Source of the DNA: Nannocystis sp.
GTDB taxonomy: Bacteria; Myxococcota_A; Polyangia; Nannocystales; Nannocystaceae
Direction of reading: 5' to 3'
DNA: 64,000 nt
Assembly (NCBI RefSeq): GCF_016714285.1
Contig: NZ_JADJNN010000008.1
Location: 248,001 to 312,000 of the forward strand
A model generated the notes under the pieces. The model searched no databases. It saw only the letters and a program-made list of their open reading frames with translations, and was not told where the DNA came from. The position numbers were made by a program, and so were the translations under genes. Below are positions 17,940 to 27,135 of this stretch, piece by piece. Numbering within the stretch: position 1 is the stretch's first letter; every line of letters starts with the position of its first letter.

Positions 17940-18611
17940 ATGGCTGACGCGGATCCCCCGCTGCTCGCGGCTTCCGGGCTGCGCCTGCGCCCGGTGGTCG
18001 GCCCACCGGCGACGGCCCGCCGCGTGCTGGTGATCGACAACTACGACTCGTTCACCTTCAACATCGTGCAGTACCTGCTGCAGCTCGGCGCGGTGGTCGA
18101 CGTGTACCGAAACGACGCGGTCGACGCGGCCCAGGTGCTGGCCGATCGCCCGAGCCACGTGTTGCTGTCCCCGGGGCCAGGTCGCCCGCAGGACAGCGGC
18201 GTGTGTCAGGCGCTGTGCCGCTTGCTGGCGGATCCAGCCGCCCCCGCGATCCCGCTGCTCGGCGTGTGCCTCGGCCACCAGACCCTGTGCGAGGTGCACG
18301 GCGCGACGGTCGAGCGCGCGGGGCGGATCATGCACGGCAAGCTGTCGCCGATCTTCCACGACGGGAGCGGGGTGTTCGCGGGCCTGCCCTCGCCGTTCAT
18401 GGCGACCCGCTACCACTCGCTGGTGGCGCTCGAGGCGACCCTCCCGGCCTGCCTGCGGCCGGTCGCGCGGACCGACCAGGGCGAGCTGATGGGCGTGCGT
18501 CACGCGAGCCGCCCGCTGTTCGGGGTCCAGTTCCACCCGGAGTCGGTGCTCAGCGAGCACGGCCACGCGCTGCTGGAGAACTTCCTCGAGCAGCCTGTGG
18601 CGGCACGATGA
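17940..18611 (+). CDS. trpG: anthranilate synthase component II (glutamine amidotransferase)
   Basis: This 223-residue class I glutamine amidotransferase supplies ammonia for anthranilate synthesis. The nucleophile Cys is in GVCLGHQTLCE and the His-Glu pair in FGVQFHPES; the N-terminus shows VIDNYDSFTFN. About 28 extra residues precede the usual start, but the ATG at 17940 has TATCCT seven bases upstream and no Shine-Dalgarno, fitting a leaderless message. It is followed 25 bases later by trpC, supporting a tryptophan role; the same subunit may serve p-aminobenzoate synthesis. Component I (trpE) is not in the window. Confidence 0.92.
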   Translation: MADADPPLLAASGLRLRPVVGPPATARRVLVIDNYDSFTFNIVQYLLQLGAVVDVYRNDAVDAAQVLADRPSHVLLSPGPGRPQDSGVCQALCRLLADPAAPAIPLLGVCLGHQTLCEVHGATVERAGRIMHGKLSPIFHDGSGVFAGLPSPFMATRYHSLVALEATLPACLRPVARTDQGELMGVRHASRPLFGVQFHPESVLSEHGHALLENFLEQPVAAR

Positions 18612-18635
18612 GCGTTTGCGGCATACTCGGGCACC

Positions 18636-19442
18636 ATGACGGGCACGGGCGGTAGCTTCCTCGACAAGATCCTCGCGGCCAAGCGCGCCGAGCTGGCGGG
18701 CGCCCGGGCCACGCGATCCGCGGCGCTCTCCGACCGCGACCTGCTCGAGCTCGGGGCCCGCCTGCCGCGTCCACGCGACTTCACGGCGGCGCTGCGCGAG
18801 GGCCCGCGTCCGGCGATCATCGCCGAGTTCAAGCGCGCCTCGCCGAGCGCCGGCTGGCTGCGCGAGGACGCTGATCCGCGGCACATCGGCACGCTCTACG
18901 CGGCCGGCGGCGCGACCTGCATGAGCATCGTGACCGACCGCCACTACGGCGGCAGCTTCGACGACCTGCGCGCGGTCCGACAGACCGTCACGCTGCCGCT
19001 GCTGTGCAAGGACTTCATCCTCGAGAAGACCCAGATCGTCGAGGCCAAGCGGGTCGGCGCGGATTGTGTGCTGCTCATCGTCGCCGCCCTGCCGCCGCCG
19101 CAGCTGCGGGCGCTGCTGGAATTCACCCGCCAGCTCGACATGCAGGCGCTGGTCGAGACCCGCGACGAGCACGAGCTCGATCGGGCGATGGCGGCCGGCG
19201 CCCGCCTGATCGCGGTCAACGCCCGCGACCTCGACGGCGTCGAGATCGACGTGGGTCGGGCCGCGCGCCTGCGCAAGCTGGTGCCGGACAGCTTCACCTA
19301 CGTGGCCGAGAGCGGGGTGCACTCGGTCGACGACGCGATCCGCCTGCGCGACGCCGGGGTCGACGCGATCCTGATCGGCAGCTACTTGATGGAGGCGGCG
19401 AACCCCGGCGAGGCGCTGCGCCAGCTGATCCTCCAGCTCTGA
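18636..19442 (+). CDS. trpC: indole-3-glycerol phosphate synthase
   Basis: This 268-residue TIM-barrel enzyme closes the indole ring in tryptophan synthesis. Seen in the sequence: FLDKILAAKRAEL at the start, IAEFKRASPSAGW, LCKDFILEKTQIVEAKRVGAD, and VAESGVHS, carrying the expected catalytic Lys and Glu residues. Length is normal and no PRAI domain is fused. CATACT ends eight bases before the ATG, so besides the trpG promoter it may have its own. Confidence 0.95.
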   Translation: MTGTGGSFLDKILAAKRAELAGARATRSAALSDRDLLELGARLPRPRDFTAALREGPRPAIIAEFKRASPSAGWLREDADPRHIGTLYAAGGATCMSIVTDRHYGGSFDDLRAVRQTVTLPLLCKDFILEKTQIVEAKRVGADCVLLIVAALPPPQLRALLEFTRQLDMQALVETRDEHELDRAMAAGARLIAVNARDLDGVEIDVGRAARLRKLVPDSFTYVAESGVHSVDDAIRLRDAGVDAILIGSYLMEAANPGEALRQLILQL

Positions 19443-19448
19443 CGCGGC

Positions 19449-19462
19449 TGTCCCGAAGGCCA
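19449..19462. repeat. dispersed hairpin element, one mismatch
   Basis: TGTCC-cgaa-GGCCA lies just after the trpC stop, between convergent trpC and rlmJ. It may help end transcription. Confidence 0.5.
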
Positions 19463-19494
19463 GGTCAACCGATTCGGGGCTCGGGCGAGCGCGC

Positions 19495-20346
19495 TCACTC
19501 GCCGACGATCCACTCGACGCGGGTGCGGGTCGACGCCGCGGGATCGAGGTCGTCGTCGGCGACGCGCGCGGCGAGGGCCGGCAGCGCGGCGCGCAGGACC
19601 ACGTCGCTGCGCCACGGCGGATTGACGACGATCATGCCGGAGCCGCCGAGGCCGTCGGCGTCGTCGAGGCGGGTGTAGAGCTCGAGCGCGAGGACCCGGC
19701 GGATCACCCCGTGCATGAGCGCCGCGTGCAGCTTGCCGCGGGCGACCGGGCCCTTGATCGGGTACCACAGCGCGAGGCAGCCGGTCGGCCAGCGCGCGTG
19801 CGCCGTGTGCAGCCCGGCCAGCGCCGCGGCGAACTCGTCCGGCCGCTCGAAGGGCGGGTCAATGAGCACCAGGCCGCGGCGCTCCTTCGGCGGCAGGAAG
19901 GCCTTGATGCCCTCGTAGCCGTCGCGCCGGTGGACGGCGACCTGCGGGTCGCCGCGAAACTCGTCGTGCAGGGTCTCGACGTCCTTCATGTGCAGCTCGC
20001 ACGCGATCATGCGGTCGCCTGGGCGCAGCAGGGCGCGGACCACCCGCGGCGAGCCCGGGTACACGCGCAGCGCGCCGTCTGGGTTGCAGGCCTCGATCAG
20101 GCGCAGGAGGTCGGCGAGCGGCCCCGGCAAGCCCTGCGCCCCCCACAGCCGCGCGACGCCGCGCGCGTACTCACCTGTCCTTTGGGACATCTCGTGGGCG
20201 AGCTGGTAGCTGCCGGCGCCCGCGTGGGTGTCGAGGTAACAGAGCGGCGTCGGCTTGTCCTGCAGGCGGCGCACGAGGTGGACCAGCACGAGGTGCTTGA
20301 GCAGGTCGGCGGCGCCGCCGGCATGGTAGTGGTGGCGGTAATTCAT
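19495..20346 (-). CDS. rlmJ: 23S rRNA (adenine2030-N6)-methyltransferase
   Basis: This 283-residue enzyme methylates A2030 of 23S rRNA with S-adenosylmethionine. It starts MNYRHHYHAGGAADLLKH, typical of RlmJ, has the cofactor site LDTHAGAGSY and the catalytic DPPF motif (LIDPPFERPDEF). A longer frame upstream to 20409 adds 21 atypical residues and is rejected. A hairpin element (20176-20189) lies inside the gene, encoding EMSQRT, without obvious change in length. It is divergent from the YihY-family gene; a 17-bp inverted repeat sits on both sides of the shared promoter region. Confidence 0.95.
   Translation of the reverse strand: MNYRHHYHAGGAADLLKHLVLVHLVRRLQDKPTPLCYLDTHAGAGSYQLAHEMSQRTGEYARGVARLWGAQGLPGPLADLLRLIEACNPDGALRVYPGSPRVVRALLRPGDRMIACELHMKDVETLHDEFRGDPQVAVHRRDGYEGIKAFLPPKERRGLVLIDPPFERPDEFAAALAGLHTAHARWPTGCLALWYPIKGPVARGKLHAALMHGVIRRVLALELYTRLDDADGLGGSGMIVVNPPWRSDVVLRAALPALAARVADDDLDPAASTRTRVEWIVGE
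20176..20189. repeat. dispersed hairpin element inside rlmJ
   Basis: Perfect TGTCC-tttg-GGACA within the rlmJ coding sequence. Confidence 0.7.
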
Positions 20347-20355
20347 CGGCGGCAG

Positions 20356-20459
20356 GCGGGCAGGGCGGCGCAGCATAGCGGATCGTGTGTGCGTCCGCGC
20401 CTGCGCCACAGCGCCGCCGGCGCGGCCGAAACGGCGTATTGTTGCGCCGCCCTGCCCGC
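20356..20459. promoter_or_regulatory. divergent promoter region with 17-bp inverted repeat
   Basis: The 17-mer tgcgccgccctgcccgc at 20443-20459 recurs inverted at 20356-20372. Each copy follows a -10-like hexamer of its own gene: TATTGT for the YihY gene and, on the minus strand, TATGCT for rlmJ. The symmetry puts the same sequence in the early transcribed region of both genes. Confidence 0.6.
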
Positions 20460-21497
20460 ATGACCGACTCCGCGAACCCTGCGCCGACGCCCGCGCCGAT
20501 CCCCGAGACGATCCTGGCCACGAGCGCGACGCCGGCGAGCTCCGCGACCTCGCTGCAAAGCCCGGCGCCGGTGCGGGCGGTGCATGGCTGGCGGCGCCTG
20601 CCGATGAACACCATGCGGCTGCTCCGCTTCACGCTGCGGGTGCTGTCGCATCTGAGCAAGAACCACGCGCTGCTGCTGGCCGGCGGGATCGCCTACAACG
20701 TGATGCTGTCGATCGTGCCGCTGCTGACGGTGCTGCTGGTGGTCCTGACCCGCCTGCTCGATCGCCAGCAGCTGCTCGACATCATCTCCACCGAGCTGGC
20801 GCTGCTCATCCCGTCGCAGGCGCAGAGCATCACCGACCAGGTCGGCGCGCTGATCGACAACGCCGACATTATCGGCGGGGTCGGCATCCTCGTGCTGCTG
20901 TTCTTCAGCTCGTGGGCGTTCAAGATCCTCGAGGGCGCGCTGGCCATCGTGTTCGCGCGGACCAAGGCCCGGCGCGTGCGCGGCGTGTGGATGTCGTTGC
21001 TCATCCCGTACATCTGGATCCTGGTCCTCGGCGTCGGGCTGTTCGTGTTGACCGTCGTGGTCGGCTTCGTCGAGGCCGTCTCGGAGACCGATCTGCACCT
21101 GTTCGGCCGCATCGTCTCGCTCGGGGCCATGCCGGCGCTGATGCTCAAGCTCACCGGCTTCCTGACGCTGGTGGTCCTGTTCACCTCGATCTATCACGTG
21201 CTGCCGATCTCCGAGGTCTCGTTCAAGCGGGCCCTGGCCGGCGGGCTCGCGGCGGCGATCCTGTGGGACATCCTGCGCCGCTTCCTGATGGTCTACTTCG
21301 CCAAGATCTCGCTGGTGAACACGGTCTACGGCTCGCTGGCCACGGTGATCATCGTCCTGCTCACGCTCGAGTTCGCGGCGCTCATCATCCTGTTCGGCGC
21401 GCAGGTCATCTCGGAGATCCAGCACAGCGAGGAGGCCGGCCTGCCGTGGTACGAGGGCGTGCCCGTCGAAGAGGTCGTCGGCGTGCGCCAGGGCTAG
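20460..21497 (+). CDS. YihY/BrkB-family membrane protein
   Basis: This 345-residue integral membrane protein has a 65-residue Pro/Ala-rich N-terminus, then about six hydrophobic segments. The family signature NHALLLAGGIAYNVMLSIVPL follows at about residues 68-88, with later LTGFLTLVVLFTSIYHVLP and YGSLATVIIVLLTLEFAALIILFGAQV. YihY proteins were once called ribonuclease BN in error; their transport or lipid role is not settled. The start ATG overlaps the end of the 17-bp inverted repeat shared with rlmJ. Transcribed alone. Confidence 0.92.
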   Translation: MTDSANPAPTPAPIPETILATSATPASSATSLQSPAPVRAVHGWRRLPMNTMRLLRFTLRVLSHLSKNHALLLAGGIAYNVMLSIVPLLTVLLVVLTRLLDRQQLLDIISTELALLIPSQAQSITDQVGALIDNADIIGGVGILVLLFFSSWAFKILEGALAIVFARTKARRVRGVWMSLLIPYIWILVLGVGLFVLTVVVGFVEAVSETDLHLFGRIVSLGAMPALMLKLTGFLTLVVLFTSIYHVLPISEVSFKRALAGGLAAAILWDILRRFLMVYFAKISLVNTVYGSLATVIIVLLTLEFAALIILFGAQVISEIQHSEEAGLPWYEGVPVEEVVGVRQG

Positions 21498-21508
21498 CTG
21501 CGGGCCCC

Positions 21509-21554
21509 GGCGTCACGGCGTCACGGCGTCATGGTGTCATGGTGTCATGGCGTC
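21509..21554. repeat. 8-bp tandem repeat between convergent genes
   Basis: Five and a half units of ggYgtcaY follow the YihY stop and reach the end of the SPFH gene. The last codons and stop of that gene (21545) lie in the repeat. Confidence 0.8.
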
Positions 21555-23047
21555 GGCGGCTCGGCGGCGCGGCGCGCGGGCAGCAGCTCGGCGCCGAGGT
21601 CCTTCACCAGGGTCATCACCTGGGCGATGCCCTTGCCGATCATCGTCGACGGGTCCCCGTCGCCGCCGAACGAGGTGAACTTGACCTCGCCGAACTTCTG
21701 GGCGAAGGCCGCCGCGACCGCGGGCAGGCCGGTGTCGACCAGCGCGAGGCGGATGCGGTCGTCGGAGACCAGGTTCTCGATCTCCTTGGTGGCCCGCAGC
21801 GCCGCGGCCTGCACCTCGTGCGCGAGCCGCTTCATGTCGAGCTCGCGCTGCTGCAGCTTGGCGGCGGCGCTGCTCTCGAACTCCCGCAGCTCGGCGGCGC
21901 TGCGCGCCTTGTGGGCTGCGAGCGTGGCGGCCAGCTCGGCCTCGCGGGCGGCGCTCAGGTGCCGCGCCTCGATCAGCTGGCGCTCGGCCTCGCTGAGCTT
22001 GCGCTCGCGGGCCAGCTGGGCGAGGCGGGCGGCTTCGGCCTGCTGCGCCTTCTCGGCCTCTAGCTCGGTGCGGGCGCGCAGGTCGGCGAGCTGACGCGCC
22101 TGGTCGCGGGCGGCCTTCTGGCTGGCGAGCTCGGCCTGGGCTTGCAGCTCGGCGAGCGCCCGTGCCTGCTCGCGCTGGCCGCTCTCCTCGCTGACGCGGG
22201 CCTGCAGCTGGTCGCGCTTGGCCTGCTCGGTGAGCTCGATCTGGGTCGCGTGGCTCTCGGACTGGGCCCGCAGCTCGCGGGTCGCGGTCTCGCCGGCCAG
22301 CTTTGCCTCCGCGATCTGACGCGTCGCCTCGGCCTCGCGGGTGGCGATGTCGCGGGCGCTCTCCAGCTCGGCCTGGCGGGCGCGCATCGCCAGCTCGGCC
22401 CGGAAGCGGGCCTGCATCTCGCTGAACACGGTCTCGCTGAGGACGCGCACGTTCTGGACCTCGACGGTGTCGATCACCACGCCCCAGCCGGTCGCGGTGC
22501 TGTCGTCGCCGCGGCCGCGACCCTCGACCACCGGCGCCAGCTCGACGAGCAGCTCGTGGGCGATCGCCTCCTTGCGCCGCGTCATCGTGTCCTCGATCGA
22601 GAGGTTGGCGACCAGGCGGCGGGTCGCGCCGACGAACATCTCCTGCAGGATCTCGCCGAGCTTCTCCGAGGCGCGCTCCGAGTACGAGAAGTTGAGCATG
22701 CGGAAGGTGAGCTCGGGCTCGACGATGCGGTAGACCGCGAGGCCAGTGATCTGCACGCCGACCTTCTCGAGCGTCACCTGGTCGGCGGTGAACTGCAGGC
22801 GGTTGATGGTGGTCGGGATGATCGCCACCGAGTCCCACGGCCACTTGAAGCAGCTCGCGCCCTGGCCGGTGCTGCGCCGACGGATCTTCCCGCGGCGCAT
22901 GTGGATCAGGTACTCCGACGGCATCGCGGTCACGAAGCCCCAGCGCTTCATCTTCTCGGGGTCCTCGGCGGGCTTGCCGGCGCGCCAGGCGAGGTCGTTG
23001 ATGTTGGCGTTGGCGTTGGCGGGTGCGGGTGCGGTGGGCTTGCTCAT
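21545..23047 (-). CDS. SPFH/band-7 (flotillin-like) protein with long coiled coil
   Basis: This 500-residue protein starts at MSKPTAPAPANANANI; upstream in-frame codons give an unlikely Arg/Trp leader. Residues about 45-225 form an SPFH (prohibitin homology) domain without an obvious N-terminal membrane helix. They are followed by an extended Ala/Glu/Gln-rich coiled coil (about 225-430) with repeated EARQ/AEL patterns, and a small C-terminal domain. Such proteins oligomerise on membranes as scaffolds. It lies downstream of a sigma-54 activator on the same strand (134-bp gap) and could be its target, but I saw no sigma-54 promoter there. Confidence 0.85.
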   Translation of the reverse strand: MSKPTAPAPANANANINDLAWRAGKPAEDPEKMKRWGFVTAMPSEYLIHMRRGKIRRRSTGQGASCFKWPWDSVAIIPTTINRLQFTADQVTLEKVGVQITGLAVYRIVEPELTFRMLNFSYSERASEKLGEILQEMFVGATRRLVANLSIEDTMTRRKEAIAHELLVELAPVVEGRGRGDDSTATGWGVVIDTVEVQNVRVLSETVFSEMQARFRAELAMRARQAELESARDIATREAEATRQIAEAKLAGETATRELRAQSESHATQIELTEQAKRDQLQARVSEESGQREQARALAELQAQAELASQKAARDQARQLADLRARTELEAEKAQQAEAARLAQLARERKLSEAERQLIEARHLSAAREAELAATLAAHKARSAAELREFESSAAAKLQQRELDMKRLAHEVQAAALRATKEIENLVSDDRIRLALVDTGLPAVAAAFAQKFGEVKFTSFGGDGDPSTMIGKGIAQVMTLVKDLGAELLPARRAAEPPTP

Positions 23048-23181
23048 GCCCCCTCCACAGCACGCGGCGTGCCAGCGGCTCGGGCCGGCGATCGGCCAGC
23101 GGCGTCGCGGCGGCGCCAAGGCGGCCCTGCGGCCGTGGCTGCGGGCGGTGCACCGAAACGGAGCACCTGTATCAAGATGGG

Positions 23182-24717
<1,536 letters not shown>

Positions 24718-24878
24718 CGTCGCCATGTGTATCATTCCGGTGCACCCACGGCAGCTGCATTGATCTGGGGCAGGTGCAGGAGTGCGCACTTGGATGACTT
24801 GCGCCATGGGCCTGCGATCGCGGGCAGGTGGATCCGTTGTTGGATCCGGGCCCGGGGCCGTGTTATCGCTGCGACGGG

Positions 24879-25916
24879 ATGCCGGACGCCGGAGATGTGT
24901 CGCGCCGGGCGCTGCTCGGCGGCCTGGTTGGGGCGGCCGCGTGGTCGCTGTGCGGCACGGCCGGGGCGGCCGCGGCCAAGGCCAAGGACAAGGCGAAGCC
25001 GCTGGCGAGCAAGGCGGTGCCGGTGGTCCAGGACATCGAGCACGGCAAGCGCGGGACGACCCTGACGCTGAACCTGCAGCACTCGATGTTCCCGGCCCCC
25101 GGCTCGCGCTGGCGCGACGCGACCACCCTGGTGTTCGTGCCCTCGCACTTCCGGGTGCTCGACGATCGCCGCGTCGACACGGTGGTGCACTTCCACGGGC
25201 ACAAGACCACCGCGGCCGAGGCGATGAAGAAGCACCAGCTGCGCGAGCAGCTCGACGACAGCCGGCAGAACGCGATCCTGGTGATGCCGCAGGGGCCGGT
25301 GCGGGCGATCGACTCGAGCGGCGGCAAGCTCGATCGCCCGGGCGGGCTCGGCCGCTTCCTCTCCGAGGTCCGGACCACGCTGCAGCGGGCCGAGGTGAGC
25401 AAGGCGCTCGCGGCCGCCCATGTGCCCGCGGCGGCCCGAATCGGCGCGGTCTGTGTCTCGGCCCACTCGGGCGGCTTCGGCGTCACGGCCCGCTGCCTCA
25501 AGCACGGCGGCTTCGATGTCAACGAGGTCTACCTGTTCGACGCGCTCTACGGCGAGGTCGCGGCCTACCTCGACTGGGTGCTCGAGCGGCGCAGCCAGAG
25601 CGCCGCCCGCTCGCGCCACAAGCTCGTCTCGTACTACGCCGGCGGCAAGCCGCGCAGCAACAGCCTGGCGCTCATCAAGTCGCTGCGGCAGCGCGGCATC
25701 GAGGTGCTGCACGAGGAGCGCGAGGGCCAGCTCTCGCGGGCCGAGATCACGAAGGGGCGCGCTGTCTTCATCCGCACCCGCATCGATCACAGCCGCCTCA
25801 CCTACCAGACCAACGGCCTGCGCGACTGCCTGTACGCGTCGTCGCTGCACCGCCGCCTCGAGTCGGACTGGTTCGCCGACAAGGACGGCGAGCGCGAGAT
25901 CGATCGTCGACCCTGA
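24879..25916 (+). CDS. Tat-exported alpha/beta-hydrolase-like protein
   Basis: This 345-residue protein has a twin-arginine signal (SRRALLGG, then a hydrophobic stretch and GTAGAAAA) that implies folded export. The body shows VVHFHGHKTT, VMPQG and CVSAHSGGFGV, a serine-nucleophile-elbow-like motif (SAHSGG) as in alpha/beta hydrolases of the esterase/PHB-depolymerase type. The substrate is unknown. A start at 24828 would precede the twin arginines by 26 residues, so 24879 is preferred; TTATCG lies ten bases upstream. It is followed closely by the next gene on the same strand. Confidence 0.78.
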   Translation: MPDAGDVSRRALLGGLVGAAAWSLCGTAGAAAAKAKDKAKPLASKAVPVVQDIEHGKRGTTLTLNLQHSMFPAPGSRWRDATTLVFVPSHFRVLDDRRVDTVVHFHGHKTTAAEAMKKHQLREQLDDSRQNAILVMPQGPVRAIDSSGGKLDRPGGLGRFLSEVRTTLQRAEVSKALAAAHVPAAARIGAVCVSAHSGGFGVTARCLKHGGFDVNEVYLFDALYGEVAAYLDWVLERRSQSAARSRHKLVSYYAGGKPRSNSLALIKSLRQRGIEVLHEEREGQLSRAEITKGRAVFIRTRIDHSRLTYQTNGLRDCLYASSLHRRLESDWFADKDGEREIDRRP

Positions 25917-25980
25917 GCCGCGATCGCGCGGGATGAAGTGCTCCCAGCCGGCGCGTCGATCCGATACGCTGGAGGTGCTC

Positions 25981-27135
25981 GTGTCGACAGTGGTGATGGT
26001 GACTGCGCTCGCGGCGTGGCTGGCGAGCGGTGGGGGGGCAGCGGGAAAGGCTGTCCCGGGGGACATGTCGTCTGCGACAGGTGTTGCACCTGTCCTTGCG
26101 GACAGCTCGCCCGAGGACCGCACGGCGCGGCTCCTGGCGGGCTTTGCCGACGGCGCCGATGAGCGGGCGACGCGGGCCCGTCCGGCCTACGCCCCGCGGA
26201 TCGACCGCGCCTTCGCCCGCTTCGCGGAGAAGGTCGGCGAGCCGATGCAGGCGTGGGCCGCCGAGGCGCTGGTCCAGACCCCGGGTGAGACCGTGTTCTA
26301 CCCGTTCGCCGGCGCCGACTTCCCGACCGCGCACCGCATGTACCCGCTGGCGGCGCGCTACGTGTTGATCGCGATGCAGCGCGGCGGGCCGCCGCCGGAT
26401 CCCGCAGCGCAAGGGCGCGAGGCGCTCGGCGAGCTGCTCGCCGGCTACGAGCGCCTGCTCAGCGCATTCCTCCGGCGCGGCTTCTTCGTCACCGCCGAGA
26501 TGAACGCGGAGACCGGCAACGACGCGGCGATCCGCGGCATCACCGGCGCGCTGATGGTGTTCGCCGCGCGCGAGGGCTTCGAGCTGCTGGGCGTCGATCC
26601 GGTCGCGCTGGCCGACGACGGGACGCTGACGTTGCACCCCGGCGACCGCACCCGCGCCGCGACCTGGGACTCGGTGCGCCTGCGCCTGCGCCGGCGCGCC
26701 GACGGGCAGCCGGTGCTGCTCGAGTACCTTCGCGTCGGCCTGTCGAACAACACGCTCAAGCCCGAGACGCCGGCGCTGACGCTGGTCACCGGCCTCAGCG
26801 ACGCGCGGGTGATCCTCAAGGCCGCGTCGCACCTGCCGCAGGACAACAACTTCACGGTGCTGACCAGGCTGCTGCTGAGCCGCGCGCCGACGATCGTGCA
26901 GGACGAGACCGGCGTCGCCTACGACGCGCTGCGCGGCCGCTTCTCGGTCAAGCTCCACGGCAGCTTCAAGCAGGTCAACCTGCTGTTCGACGGCAGCGAC
27001 CAGGAGACGCTGATCGAGGCCTACCGCACTGCGGGAAAGATCGATCGCCTGCCGTTCCACGTCGGCTACCGCAAGGGCGCGGCGGCCTGCATGCTGGTGG
27101 CGACGCGGGCCACGGTGACCAGCGACGCGCGGTAG
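25981..27135 (+). CDS. exported protein of unknown function
   Basis: This 384-residue protein has an N-terminal hydrophobic signal (VVMVTALAAWLASGGGAAG). GGAGG with five-base spacing precedes the GTG, which decides the start against the ATG at 25933. Three hairpin elements (26052-26104) lie in the stretch just after the signal, encoding PGDMSSATGVAPVLADS, so the mature N-terminus is largely repeat-derived. The rest (about 60-380) has regular secondary-structure patterns but no motif I know. Its 3' end overlaps the oppositely oriented serine-hydrolase gene by 70 bp. Confidence 0.72.
   Translation: MSTVVMVTALAAWLASGGGAAGKAVPGDMSSATGVAPVLADSSPEDRTARLLAGFADGADERATRARPAYAPRIDRAFARFAEKVGEPMQAWAAEALVQTPGETVFYPFAGADFPTAHRMYPLAARYVLIAMQRGGPPPDPAAQGREALGELLAGYERLLSAFLRRGFFVTAEMNAETGNDAAIRGITGALMVFAAREGFELLGVDPVALADDGTLTLHPGDRTRAATWDSVRLRLRRRADGQPVLLEYLRVGLSNNTLKPETPALTLVTGLSDARVILKAASHLPQDNNFTVLTRLLLSRAPTIVQDETGVAYDALRGRFSVKLHGSFKQVNLLFDGSDQETLIEAYRTAGKIDRLPFHVGYRKGAAACMLVATRATVTSDAR
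26052..26104. repeat. triple hairpin element inside a coding sequence
   Basis: TGTCC-cggg-GGACA (26052-26065), TGTCG-tctg-CGACA (26066-26079) and TGTCC-ttgc-GGACA (26091-26104) stand in series. The middle copy has matched changes in both arms, which keeps the stem paired. Confidence 0.85.

Noticed and set aside
18176..18189. Possible hairpin copy TGTCC-ccgg-GGCCA in trpG
   Set aside because: It encodes the conserved SPGPG motif of glutamine amidotransferases, so the match is explained by the protein.
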